Shown here piece by piece: positions 9,738-19,202 of a DNA stretch of 33,074 nt. The number at the start of each line of letters is the position of its first letter. Position 1 is the stretch's first letter. Source of the DNA: Verrucomicrobiales bacterium (GTDB lineage Bacteria; Verrucomicrobiota; Verrucomicrobiia; Limisphaerales; UBA9464); the NCBI GenBank assembly GCA_005793375.1, contig SXSK01000113.1, forward strand, positions 1 to 33,074, given 5' to 3'. The position numbers were made by a program, and so were the translations under genes. The notes under the pieces are model-generated. The model saw nothing but the letters and a program-made list of their open reading frames with translations. It had not been told where the DNA came from and did not search any database.

Positions 9738-9998
9738 TCAATCCAGTCGACTCTCTAAACATGTCGCTATGGCCAATTGAATCCCACGCACCAAGTCTTC
9801 CATCCTCAACCCAGGTGACTGTTCCAAAATGTGCGCCTCGAGAACCCTTGGCGCCTGGTAAAACACGCAAGGCAAAACCCTCCCGATCACAGAGATTCCC
9901 CCGATGGAACATCCGTCCAGTCGCTCAACAATACCCTGGGAAGGGTTGTCCCGATCACTTCCAAACGGCTCAAAGCCTGTCAGTAATACCGGCTTCAT
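9738..9998 (-). pseudogene. pcp: Internally deleted pyroglutamyl-peptidase I (N-terminus joined in frame to C-terminus)
   Basis: 86 aa MKPVLLTGFEPFGSDRDNPSQGIVERLDGCSIGGISVIGRVLPCVFYQAPRVLEAHILEQ|SPGLRMEDLVRGIQLAIATCLESRLD: first ~58 aa match the Pcp N-terminus, the last ~25 aa match the Pcp C-terminal helix; the core with the Glu/Cys/His triad is absent. Confidence 0.75.
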
Positions 9999-10031
9999 AC
10001 CTTACAGATTCCATATCCATAATCTCCGTCA

Positions 10032-10739
10032 TCATGAGTCCCGCCGTTCCGTCAGCAATGCCGCGTTCCACGCCAGGAATTCTCGACTTCCAGGCAGACG
10101 CATAATCCCAGGAAATTCGGTGTAGTAGCGCGGCGCCATCGCCTTTAGCCGGAGGTGTGGATTTCGATCGATCGTCCGAAGAACGGCTCCAATGTACGTG
10201 GGGAAGAGATTCTGAAACGGCTGATGAAACCGTTTCCGGGAAAACAGTCGATCGTATAACGCCGGTCCCGCCCTAGCCCCTAAATAGTGGAGCGGAGAGA
10301 ATTCATGCCCACCCCACGGAGACAACCAGTTGGTCCAGCTCATATAAAAAAAACCCTTCGGATTCATTAATTGGTGAGCTCTCTCCAACAACCGCTCGGG
10401 ATGCGCCAAATGCTCCAACACATTCGAACAAACCACCAAGTCGTACTGGCCCAACGATGCCAGGGAATCCCGATCCAAATTGATCTTTAAGAATGGATGC
10501 TGGCGGTAGGCGTCATGAAGCCAGCAGGACTCATCAGCAAATGTCACTTTCCAGCCTCGAGCCAGAAGCTCCGCTCCAAATACTCCATGACCGCATCCCA
10601 AATCCAGGGCCGTTCGAACACCCTCCGAGGCCACCCCCTTCGATTCCAGCCATCGAATCGCGTCCACCGCCTGCATCTGATAAAACACCGAGTCATCGCG
10701 GTGTCGCAAAAACCTCCGTAGTAGTTGTGGCAAGATCAT
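10032..10739 (-). CDS. Class I SAM-dependent methyltransferase
   Basis: 235 aa; TALDLGCGHGVFGAELLARGWKVTFADES, DLVVCSNVLEHLAHPERLLERAHQLMNPKGFFYMSWTNW. Confidence 0.85.
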   Translation of the reverse strand: MILPQLLRRFLRHRDDSVFYQMQAVDAIRWLESKGVASEGVRTALDLGCGHGVFGAELLARGWKVTFADESCWLHDAYRQHPFLKINLDRDSLASLGQYDLVVCSNVLEHLAHPERLLERAHQLMNPKGFFYMSWTNWLSPWGGHEFSPLHYLGARAGPALYDRLFSRKRFHQPFQNLFPTYIGAVLRTIDRNPHLRLKAMAPRYYTEFPGIMRLPGSREFLAWNAALLTERRDS

Positions 10740-10900
10740 CAGGTCTCTTCAGTTGTTCGGCAACAGGTCGGATCCGGAGTGGACCCGCCCCCTTGTACGG
10801 CGGCACCCCAGGACGAAACAAGCCGTGGCTGAGTAAGTTGGATTGGATTCTTCGAACAAATCCGTCACGATTTTAAAAATCAACTGCTGCTTCCCTCATC

Positions 10901-11617
10901 ATGCGACTCCGATTCCTGCTCTCACCATTCTTCCTGAGCCGCACCCTGCTGAGGCGCACAATTCGTGAAGCAGTCGCCCTCGCCAACCCCAACGGTTCTT
11001 TGATTGACATCGGCTGCGGTCAGAAACCGCACCGAGATCTTTTCCCGGAAATCCAGACCTACCACGGCATCGACTTCAAGTCCTACTCAGCGAACAAGGA
11101 TTTCCAATCCGGCGGCCCCGACTTCGCGTTCCCTGACGACTACACTGCCTCGTGGCGACTGCCGTTCGAAAACGGGAGCTACGACCACTCGGTGGCGTTC
11201 GAAGTCGCCGAACACCATCCACAACCCGCGATCTTGCTTTCGGAAATGGCACGCGTTACCCGCCCAGGTGGATTTGTGCTCCTTTCATGGCCGTTCATCT
11301 TCCCCTTGCACGAGGAACCACACGATCATTTCCGATACACCCACCATCAAATGAGCCAACTCGCTAAAAACGCCGGACTCATCCCGTTGCGCTTTCTAAA
11401 GACCGGGGGTGTCTTTCCCTGCGTGGTTACCTTGCTCACACACCACGTCGCCGTGTTTCACGACCGTGGCGGATGGCGAAAATGGGTCGGCCTCGTGCTC
11501 TATCCCCCATTTCTCGCCCTCCAATACTTGGCTCTGCCGTTCTCGAAAATCGCCAGCGACACCACGGTCCTAACGTACGTCGCCGTCCTCCAAAAACCGC
11601 GAGTCCCCTCTCAATAG
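10901..11617 (+). CDS. Class I SAM-dependent methyltransferase
   Basis: 238 aa; GSLIDIGCGQKPHRDLFPEIQTYHGIDF, VAFEVAEHHPQPAILLSEMARVTRPGGFVLLSWPFIFPLHEEPHDHFRYT. Confidence 0.85.
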   Translation: MRLRFLLSPFFLSRTLLRRTIREAVALANPNGSLIDIGCGQKPHRDLFPEIQTYHGIDFKSYSANKDFQSGGPDFAFPDDYTASWRLPFENGSYDHSVAFEVAEHHPQPAILLSEMARVTRPGGFVLLSWPFIFPLHEEPHDHFRYTHHQMSQLAKNAGLIPLRFLKTGGVFPCVVTLLTHHVAVFHDRGGWRKWVGLVLYPPFLALQYLALPFSKIASDTTVLTYVAVLQKPRVPSQ

Positions 11618-12798
11618 CGCCTCATCGCGTAAAGCCGCTCATAAGAGCTCAGAAATGATTCCCCGCTGAACTGACGAAGAAACAAACGTTCGAACGGTTC
11701 GTCCAATTCCACCGATTTCAGGGCGCGCGCCTGGAGGAGTGCATCCCTCAATTGGATAACCGTATTCTCCCGACTCCCTGGCGTGCCTTCCAATAGAATG
11801 GATCGTCCGTAACCCTCCAAAATCTCTGGAATCCCACCGCGACGCATGCCGACCACCACCCGTCCACAGGCACGGGCTTCCAAGGTTGTCAGGCCAAATG
11901 GCTCCTCCCATCGAGCAGGACAACAAACCACATCATGCGCTTGGTACTGTGCCGCCATTTCCTCGTACCGGATTGGTGGCGATAATCGGATACGCGTATC
12001 CGCCGCTGCTGCCCGTTCCGCAGCCCGTTGCAGGGATCCTGGCAATCCAATCAGGGTTAACGTATCAGCGCCAGGCAACTGCCGAAACGCGTCGAGCAAT
12101 AGATCGACGCCTTTTTCAGGAGATAAGCGCCCAACATACAAGAAGCGGGTCGATTGATCCAAGCGAGTGATCGGAGAGGTCGGAACAAGAAACTGCGGTG
12201 TATACGCATTGTAAACCGTCTCGACTCGACAATGCCAGGTCTCCAGAAACTGGGAAGCCGACCGACTGACCGCCTTGGAAACCCCCGCCAGCCAAGTGCA
12301 GCTTCGGTAGGCCGACAACAGCTCTCGGTCCCGCCATTGGCAGGTCGTTTCCAACAAACGTCCCAACCAAGCGGCAGATACCGTCTGAGACATCCGACGC
12401 GGCAGGAATTCATGGAGTGTCACCCCCCATTGAGCCCCTATGAGTGCCGCAAGGTGCTGCGCAATCCCGACACCTAGAAAATCCTGACAATGAATGACAT
12501 CATGGGAACCCGCTTTAAAACCCAAAGTGTCTACTTGGCGCGTGAACCACCGGTCCAGATACCGGTTATTGAGAAACAGCAGGAATTGCCGGGTTAGATT
12601 GCGACTGAGGAATGGCGGAGCCTTCAGTCGATAGATGGTTCCTGGCTGAGGATCATCGCCACCTTCCAAACACAGCACATCCACCCGATGCCCTCGTTCC
12701 TCGAGTAACCGGCGAAGCAAACGGGCCACGACAATGCCTCCGCCGTGGGCAGATTCAAAAAATTGGCAGACCGTAAGAATGCGCATCGCAACGACCAT
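11611..12798 (-). CDS. Glycosyltransferase family 4
   Basis: 395 aa; N-term MRILTVCQFFESAHGGGIVVARLLRRLLEERGHRVDVLCLEG, core FLYVGRLSPEKGVDLLLDAFRQLPGADTLTLIG, CCPARWEEPFGLTTLEARACGRVVVGMRRGGIPEIL. Confidence 0.9.
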   Translation of the reverse strand: MVVAMRILTVCQFFESAHGGGIVVARLLRRLLEERGHRVDVLCLEGGDDPQPGTIYRLKAPPFLSRNLTRQFLLFLNNRYLDRWFTRQVDTLGFKAGSHDVIHCQDFLGVGIAQHLAALIGAQWGVTLHEFLPRRMSQTVSAAWLGRLLETTCQWRDRELLSAYRSCTWLAGVSKAVSRSASQFLETWHCRVETVYNAYTPQFLVPTSPITRLDQSTRFLYVGRLSPEKGVDLLLDAFRQLPGADTLTLIGLPGSLQRAAERAAAADTRIRLSPPIRYEEMAAQYQAHDVVCCPARWEEPFGLTTLEARACGRVVVGMRRGGIPEILEGYGRSILLEGTPGSRENTVIQLRDALLQARALKSVELDEPFERLFLRQFSGESFLSSYERLYAMRRY

Positions 12799-12901
12799 CG
12801 CCCGGATTCATGCCGGGATTCCGGTTTCACTCTATCGCGACACTCTCAACGTGTCTGCTAGGGAATGATTTGAAAATGATGCACCCGACATCGGGAATTC
12901 C

Positions 12902-15634
12902 TCAACGCCTCGTCTGAAGCCTGCGAAGTGCCTCCAAAGTACCCGCCTCCGGAGCAAGCTTGTCGCGTCGCCACCGGGTAATTCTTGGAAAGCGCAGGGC
13001 GAAACCCGACTTGTTTCGGGCGGATGTGGCGATGCCGTCAAATGCCAACTCAAAAACAAGCTCAGGCTTCACAGAGCGCATCGGGCCGAACCGACCTATC
13101 GTATGTGCCCGAACAAATTCATCCACCAAACCAACCTCAGCCTCAATCAAACCGGAATCCACTTTGGCGACCGGCAAAAGGACCCCGTGCTGCCAGACCG
13201 CAAACGTGTAATTGGTATAGAGGCTCGCGCGCCGACCGGGCCCAGGCTGTGCCGCCACCAAAACACAATCGCACGAAAACGGTTCCACTTTCCATTTCCA
13301 CCACACACTCCGCTGTCGACCCACTTCATACACCGAACTCCGGGACTTGAGCATCAAACCGGCTGTCCTCATCTCCCTTGCCTTGCGGTGAAGCGCTTCC
13401 ACTTCGGCCCAACCCAAGACCCTCAATAAGGGTGCCAATCGGATCGGGTTCCTTTCACTCCCCTCAGTTGTCGGCGCGCTAAATAATTCGCCCTGGACCC
13501 ACGGCACCCGCTTCCCCATTCCCGGCCCCTGCGAGCTCAGGAAGCCCAGCATCAGCGCTTCCAAAGCCTGCCGCCGCCACTCCAACGTCTCACCACGAAC
13601 ATCCCTCGAATCTAGTTCCAACAAATCGTACACCAAAAAAACCACCGGAACTTGCCGCAAAACATCCGGCCCCGGCTCACGGCATTGGGTCCGTCGCTGT
13701 AGGACCTGAAACGGCAAAACCTCGTCCCCTTGCCACGCCAGAATTTCCCCGTCCAGCACCGTTCCCAGGGGCAATCGTTGAGCGGCTTCCATCACTTCAG
13801 GATAGAAATCGCTCACCAACTCATCACGACGTGACCAAAGCATCTTCACCGAGGCCCTATGGATCAATTGGGCTCGGATGCCATCCCATTTCCATTCCAC
13901 CTGCCAAGATTCAGGGTTGCCCAACTCCACGAAGGCCAAATCCAGGGGAGACGCCAGGCAAAATGGATAGGGTCTCGAAGTGTCCAATGGAAGACCCTCA
14001 CCAAACAGAATTCGCTCAAATTCAACTGCCGTCGGATTCCAATTACCGGCCAATCGCGCCGCCATGAGGCTTTCGTCTACATTCGCCAATGCCGCCATCG
14101 CGCGGATGACCAAACCGCGAGAAACAACCACTCGAAGGCTTCCCGTGATCATTTTGTGCCATAAAAACAACTCGGAAGGTCCCAGTTCAGCCCAAGTGCG
14201 CTTCAAAAGTTCTCTCTGGGTCGCCGGTGTCGCCACAGCCAATGGAAGCAGCCTCTGTTCCACCAATTGACTGAGGCTTAGGGAGGTGCCACCCGAACGA
14301 CTCGGCAGCAGCAACGCCAACGTTTCGGCCAAATCGCCCACCTCAGCATAGCAGTCCTCCACGAGCCACCGCGGATGACCGCTCACCTCAGACACCCACT
14401 CACGCATTTGCCCCGACTTCACGGCGCGCTTCAATCGGTTGCCCAACAAAAAATGCAGCGCCCAAGCCCCATCGGCCGCAGGCACCGCGCGGAAGTAGGC
14501 CTCCATTGCCACCACCTTGTCCAACGAGCTCGTCGTTCGTTCCAAGGCTTCAAACAAGGTCACAAAGGAAATCACGCGCAATGCCCTCCCGTCGGCGCCC
14601 CCCCCCAGGGGTAGGTCCGCAACAGCCAGTCGCTGCTCCACGTCGTGAGGGTCAAGCGCGCCAATGCCGTCGCCAGTGAATTGGGTCTGAAGTTCTTCGG
14701 CGTCGTAGCCTTGTTCACGCAACCAACGAACCAGCGGGCGTGTGTATCCATGCGTCACCAACACACGCTCTGCGCCCGTCGACCGAATCGCCGAAACTAA
14801 TCCATTCCAATCCGCATGATCGGAAAGTACGAATCCGTGGTTATTCCCTTGTCGACGGCGCAAACCTCGCACGAGCATCCAGCCGGAAGCCGACGCGACC
14901 TCAACCTCGCCAAACGTCTCAAGCCACTTCGATGAGTCCGTGCCGGGAGGCATAATGACCATCGCTTTCCCCACCCCATCCCGGATGGATTCCGGGGAAT
15001 TGCTTTGAATGGTTGGAAAGGAAACGTTTTCTGCACGATAGGCTGGCAACAACTTTTCCACAGCAGAATGAACAAATATAGGGCCTTGAGTCGCATCCAA
15101 GCCTGCCAGGAGTCGCTGCGCTTTTCCCAGCGAATAGCCAAAGAGCACACTCGTTTGCCCTGCACGTTGGTTACGAGCCCACCATTCATGGACTTCTCGA
15201 AACACGGATTCGGGGGTCGGCCACCGATAGATCGGAAGACCAAAGGTAGATTCCGTGACGAAGGTGTGGCACGGAACGGGCTCAAAACTGCGGCAGGTCG
15301 GATCCACCGCCAGCTTGTAATCCCCACTCACCACCCAAACTTCCCCTCGAAACTCCAGTCGTATCTGAGCCGATCCCAAAACGTGCCCAGCCGGATGGAA
15401 CGAGACGCGAACCCCACGTAACTCCAAAGCCTGCCCATAGGCTAATCCTGCGATGTTGGCGGAGCCACCCAAACGCTGACGCAACACTCCAACCCCGTCC
15501 GCTGCACAGAGGTAGCTACGGCTGCCCGCTCTGGCGTGATCGCTATGCGCATGGGTCGTCAACACCTGATCGACCGCCTTCCACGGGTCCACGTGAAAAT
15601 CACCCGCCGCACAGTACAAGCCGGACTCAGTCAT
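12902..15634 (-). CDS. Fusion protein: ligase-associated MBL-fold exonuclease + ATP-dependent DNA ligase
   Basis: ORF open from 15721 (939 aa); likely start MTESGLYCAAGDFHVDPWKAVDQVLTTHAHSDHARAGS at 15634. N-half: MBL motif HAHSDH, FHPAGHVLGSAQIRLE, VSGDYKLAVDPTCRSFEPVPCHTFVTESTFGLP. C-half: ligase nucleotidyltransferase motifs VEWKWDGIRAQLIHR, GTVLDGEILAW, LMLKSRSSVYEVGR, WWKWKVEP. Confidence 0.92.
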   Translation of the reverse strand: MTESGLYCAAGDFHVDPWKAVDQVLTTHAHSDHARAGSRSYLCAADGVGVLRQRLGGSANIAGLAYGQALELRGVRVSFHPAGHVLGSAQIRLEFRGEVWVVSGDYKLAVDPTCRSFEPVPCHTFVTESTFGLPIYRWPTPESVFREVHEWWARNQRAGQTSVLFGYSLGKAQRLLAGLDATQGPIFVHSAVEKLLPAYRAENVSFPTIQSNSPESIRDGVGKAMVIMPPGTDSSKWLETFGEVEVASASGWMLVRGLRRRQGNNHGFVLSDHADWNGLVSAIRSTGAERVLVTHGYTRPLVRWLREQGYDAEELQTQFTGDGIGALDPHDVEQRLAVADLPLGGGADGRALRVISFVTLFEALERTTSSLDKVVAMEAYFRAVPAADGAWALHFLLGNRLKRAVKSGQMREWVSEVSGHPRWLVEDCYAEVGDLAETLALLLPSRSGGTSLSLSQLVEQRLLPLAVATPATQRELLKRTWAELGPSELFLWHKMITGSLRVVVSRGLVIRAMAALANVDESLMAARLAGNWNPTAVEFERILFGEGLPLDTSRPYPFCLASPLDLAFVELGNPESWQVEWKWDGIRAQLIHRASVKMLWSRRDELVSDFYPEVMEAAQRLPLGTVLDGEILAWQGDEVLPFQVLQRRTQCREPGPDVLRQVPVVFLVYDLLELDSRDVRGETLEWRRQALEALMLGFLSSQGPGMGKRVPWVQGELFSAPTTEGSERNPIRLAPLLRVLGWAEVEALHRKAREMRTAGLMLKSRSSVYEVGRQRSVWWKWKVEPFSCDCVLVAAQPGPGRRASLYTNYTFAVWQHGVLLPVAKVDSGLIEAEVGLVDEFVRAHTIGRFGPMRSVKPELVFELAFDGIATSARNKSGFALRFPRITRWRRDKLAPEAGTLEALRRLQTRR

Positions 15635-15746
15635 CTCGAGCAACGCCACGGCCAAAGCTTCGACTCGATGACGATCGACCTCCAGCTTTGATGTGCATAA
15701 GAACGCAATTGTCCCCGGCATCCAATCCGTTTATTATACATGAACC

Positions 15747-17738
15747 ATGAACTTCCTCCACGCTTCCCTGCGCGCGGTCCGAAGTATTTTCATAGGCGCA
15801 ATACTCTCAAGTTTCCTGCTCGATCTGACCGCCGAGTCCCCTACCCAACGATTCTGGGCATTCAAACCGCTTGGCCTCTCACCAATCCCAGCCGTCGAAA
15901 GCACCAACTTTCCCGTTCGCAATCCCGTGGACGCCTTTGTCTTGGATTCCCTCCAACGGCGAGGCCTTCAACCGTCGCCACCCGCATCGCGCCAAGAACT
16001 GGGCCGCCGCCTGTTTTTCGATCTCACCGGATTACCACCAACTCCAGAAGAGATGGAAGCGTTTGTGAACGACTCATCACCCGATGCGTACGAACGGCTC
16101 GTCGATCGGTTGCTCGAGAATTCGCACTTCGGAGAACGCTGGGCTCAGCATTGGCTGGATGTAGTGCGTTTCGCCGAAACCGAAGGCTTTGAGTACGATG
16201 GCCACTTGCCTGAGGCTTGGCGATTTCGCGACTATGTCATTGAGGCCACTCAAAACGATAAACCCTTCGACCACTTTCTCACCGAGCAAGTGGCCGGAGA
16301 CGAACTCCAACCAGGCCCCAGCGACGGCGCCCGCGCCGCCATTTTTCATCGACTCGGCCCAGTGCGTCGCAACGCAGGCAATCCCGAGATTGCGCTCAGC
16401 CGAAATGAAATCCTGACGGAACGGACTGACGTGATCGGTGCCGCCTTCCTCGGACTCACGGTGGGTTGCGCCCGATGTCACGACCATAAAATCGATCCTA
16501 TCTCGCAAAAGGACTATTACCGCCTTCAAGCGTACGTCGCCGCCAGTCAGGAACATGACATTCCTCTGGTGTCCAAAGCCGAACAATCCGCCTGGGAGAC
16601 CAATAACCAATCAGTTCAAGACCAATTACGAATTTTGAGAAAAGCCGTCGACGGGGCTGAAGAAACCAACCGAATCCAACTGAAAGCTCAGATCGCGGCA
16701 CTCGAACATTCCTTGCCGCCCCGACCGCATACCCTTCCCAGCGTACGTAATGACCCAGTACAGCGGACCGCTATCCACGTCCTGAAACGCGGCGAATGGG
16801 AACGAAAAGGTGAGCCGGTGGGGCCGCGTCCCTTGAGCGTCCTTGTGGAAGATGGTCGCCCCGAATCGCCTCCCGATCTGGCACGTCCAAGGACGGAACT
16901 GGCTCGCTGGCTTACGGACCCGAGTCATCCGCTGACATCCAGGGTGATCGTCAATCGGTTGTTCCAGAATCACTTTGGAACTGGACTGGTAAAGACCCCC
17001 AATGACTTTGGACTCCATGGCGATCGACCGAGTCACCCGGAGTTGCTAGATTGGCTGGCCAGAGAACTACTCAATCAGGGTTGGCGTCTGAAACCGATTC
17101 ATCGTCTGTTGGTTTGCAGCAGCACCTATCGCCAATCAACCCATTCCCGCCAATTCAAGCGCTCCATGGAATTGGATCCGGAAAACCGCCTGCTATGGCA
17201 CTTCAAATCTCGCAGACTCTCCGCCGAGGAACTTCGAGATACCATACTCGCCGTCTCAGGAATACTGAATCGACGCATCGGTGGCCCCAGTGTCCTGGTG
17301 CCGGTGGACCGGGAGTTGGTTCAATTGCTCTATAAACCTGATCAATGGAAAGTAACCGCAGACTCGTCGGAACATATTCGTCGATCTATTTACCTCATCG
17401 CTAAGCGTAATCTCCGCCTTCCGTTTTTGGAGTCTTTCGACCAACCCGGCTTGATCAGCAGTTGCGGCAAACGCGAATCCAGCACACACGCACCACAAGC
17501 CCTGGAGTTGTTGAACGGAAGTTTTTCCAATGACCTCGCCCAGAGGTTCGCTGAACGACTTCGACGAGAATCCGGTGGCGACCCTCACCGAATGATCGAC
17601 CGAGCATTCCAATTGGCCATCAACCGTTCACCCACGACAGAGGAACAGCAACAATCCCTCGAATTCCTACGGGGCCAACCCCCCAAAGAGTTTACTTTGG
17701 CACTGTTTAACCTGAACGCGTTCCTCTATGTCCCCTGA
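15747..17738 (+). CDS. DUF1549/DUF1553 domain protein (planctomycete-type), lacking an N-terminal cytochrome domain
   Basis: 663 aa; RRLFFDLTGLPPTPEEMEAFVND, YERLVDRLLENSHFGERWAQHWLDVVRFAETEGFEYD, FLGLTVGCARCHDHKIDPISQKDYY, TSRVIVNRLFQNHFGTGLVKTPNDFGLHGDRPSHPELLDWLA. Confidence 0.92.
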   Translation: MNFLHASLRAVRSIFIGAILSSFLLDLTAESPTQRFWAFKPLGLSPIPAVESTNFPVRNPVDAFVLDSLQRRGLQPSPPASRQELGRRLFFDLTGLPPTPEEMEAFVNDSSPDAYERLVDRLLENSHFGERWAQHWLDVVRFAETEGFEYDGHLPEAWRFRDYVIEATQNDKPFDHFLTEQVAGDELQPGPSDGARAAIFHRLGPVRRNAGNPEIALSRNEILTERTDVIGAAFLGLTVGCARCHDHKIDPISQKDYYRLQAYVAASQEHDIPLVSKAEQSAWETNNQSVQDQLRILRKAVDGAEETNRIQLKAQIAALEHSLPPRPHTLPSVRNDPVQRTAIHVLKRGEWERKGEPVGPRPLSVLVEDGRPESPPDLARPRTELARWLTDPSHPLTSRVIVNRLFQNHFGTGLVKTPNDFGLHGDRPSHPELLDWLARELLNQGWRLKPIHRLLVCSSTYRQSTHSRQFKRSMELDPENRLLWHFKSRRLSAEELRDTILAVSGILNRRIGGPSVLVPVDRELVQLLYKPDQWKVTADSSEHIRRSIYLIAKRNLRLPFLESFDQPGLISSCGKRESSTHAPQALELLNGSFSNDLAQRFAERLRRESGGDPHRMIDRAFQLAINRSPTTEEQQQSLEFLRGQPPKEFTLALFNLNAFLYVP

Positions 17739-19158
17739 TCCCCACGCTCACTCCCAACCAACCCGCTCAAGACGCGAATTTGTGCGCGACGCTTTCTGTG
17801 GATTTGGATCTGTGGCACTCGCATCCATTCTCAATCAGCAAACGGCTCACGCCGCGGTCGGAAATCCGCTCAGCCCACGCCCCGCCCACCACGCCGCCAA
17901 GGCCAAGTCTGTCATCTTCCTGTTCATGGCAGGCGGCCCCAGCCACCTGGAAACTTTCGACCCCAAACCCCTGCTGAACCGACTGGAAGGCCAACCGCGC
18001 CCCAAAGAATTCGGTGACGCCAAATACCAGTTCGTCAAGGAGGGTGCGAAATTGTTGGGCACCCGCCGCACCTTTTCGAAATACGGCCAATGCGGCATGG
18101 AAATCTCCGATCTTTTCCCGCGCTTGGCCACTTGTGCCGATCAGTTGGCGGTCATCCGATCTTGCTACGGCGACCGAGTCGTTCATTCCGCAGCCCAATA
18201 CGAATTGTTCACCGGACGAGTCGTTCCCGGTTACCCCAGCATGGGTTCATGGATCACTTACGGGCTCGGCTGTGAAAGCGATTCGCTTCCAGCCTATATC
18301 GTCATGCCAGATCCGAAAGGCGCTCTCGAGGCTGGTCAACCCATGTACTCCCAGGGATTCCTCCCAGCCGTCTTTCAACCCACCATGCTCCAGCCCGGAA
18401 ATCGACCTGTCCTCAATCTCGATCTCCCCCAGGGCGTCTCGCTGAATCAACGGCGTCGCACACTTCAATTCATCCGGGAACTCAACCGGACCCAATCCAC
18501 CGCGGAAGACGATGAATTCAACGCGCGGATCAACGCGTACGATCTGGCATTCAAGATGCAGACCGAATCCCCTCGGGTCTTTGATCTCACCCAGGAATCC
18601 CAAGAAACCCTGGATCTTTATGGAGTCGGCCGCGAACCAACTCACGATTACGGACGACGCTGCCTCATGGCTCGAAAATTGGTGGAAAACGGGGTCGGTT
18701 TTGTCTGTGTCGTCGCCGGCGGCGGCCCAGGCAACCAACAATGGGACGCCCACGGCGATATCGAGGAAAACCATCGACGCAAGGCCGCCGAAACCGACCA
18801 ACCCGTGGCGGCATTGCTCCGGGACCTGAGTCGTCGCGGCTTGCTGGATTCTACATTGGTGTTGTGGGGAGGCGAATTCGGTCGGTCGCCCGAAGCGGAA
18901 TCCAGCCGCGGGCGGGATCACCACAATCTCGGGTTCAGCATGTGGATGGCCGGAGGCGGCATCCGCGGCGGCCAAGTGTTTGGAGCCACCGATCCCATCG
19001 GCCTGCATGCCATCGAGAACCGCGTCCACTTCCGAGATATCCATGCGACGATCATTCATCAACTGGGCCTCGATCAACATCAACTCACCTACCCACACCT
19101 CGGTCGCAATGAACGCCTGACATTCATCGAAGGTACGGTGATTTCACAACTGATCTAG
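17728..19158 (+). CDS. DUF1501 domain protein (sulfatase-like)
   Basis: 476 aa; twin-Arg-like N-term RSRREFVRDAFCGFGSVALASIL, AKSVIFLFMAGGPSHLETFDPKP, WGGEFGRSPEAESSRGRDHHNLGFSMWMAGGGIRGGQVFGATD; start overlaps the upstream stop by 11 bp. Confidence 0.93.
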   Translation: MSPDPHAHSQPTRSRREFVRDAFCGFGSVALASILNQQTAHAAVGNPLSPRPAHHAAKAKSVIFLFMAGGPSHLETFDPKPLLNRLEGQPRPKEFGDAKYQFVKEGAKLLGTRRTFSKYGQCGMEISDLFPRLATCADQLAVIRSCYGDRVVHSAAQYELFTGRVVPGYPSMGSWITYGLGCESDSLPAYIVMPDPKGALEAGQPMYSQGFLPAVFQPTMLQPGNRPVLNLDLPQGVSLNQRRRTLQFIRELNRTQSTAEDDEFNARINAYDLAFKMQTESPRVFDLTQESQETLDLYGVGREPTHDYGRRCLMARKLVENGVGFVCVVAGGGPGNQQWDAHGDIEENHRRKAAETDQPVAALLRDLSRRGLLDSTLVLWGGEFGRSPEAESSRGRDHHNLGFSMWMAGGGIRGGQVFGATDPIGLHAIENRVHFRDIHATIIHQLGLDQHQLTYPHLGRNERLTFIEGTVISQLI

Positions 19159-19202
19159 GCCGAGCGCTCAGGAAGATAAACCGAACCCACCACCGCGAAC
19201 GG

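Noticed and set aside
9446-10105. 219-aa plus-strand ORF and 9493..9912 minus ORF across the repeat
   Set aside because: They run through the palindromic repeat and antisense to the pcp remnant; no protein-like motifs.
18247-19098. 283-aa minus ORF antisense to DUF1501
   Set aside because: Shadow ORF of a conserved gene in high-GC DNA.
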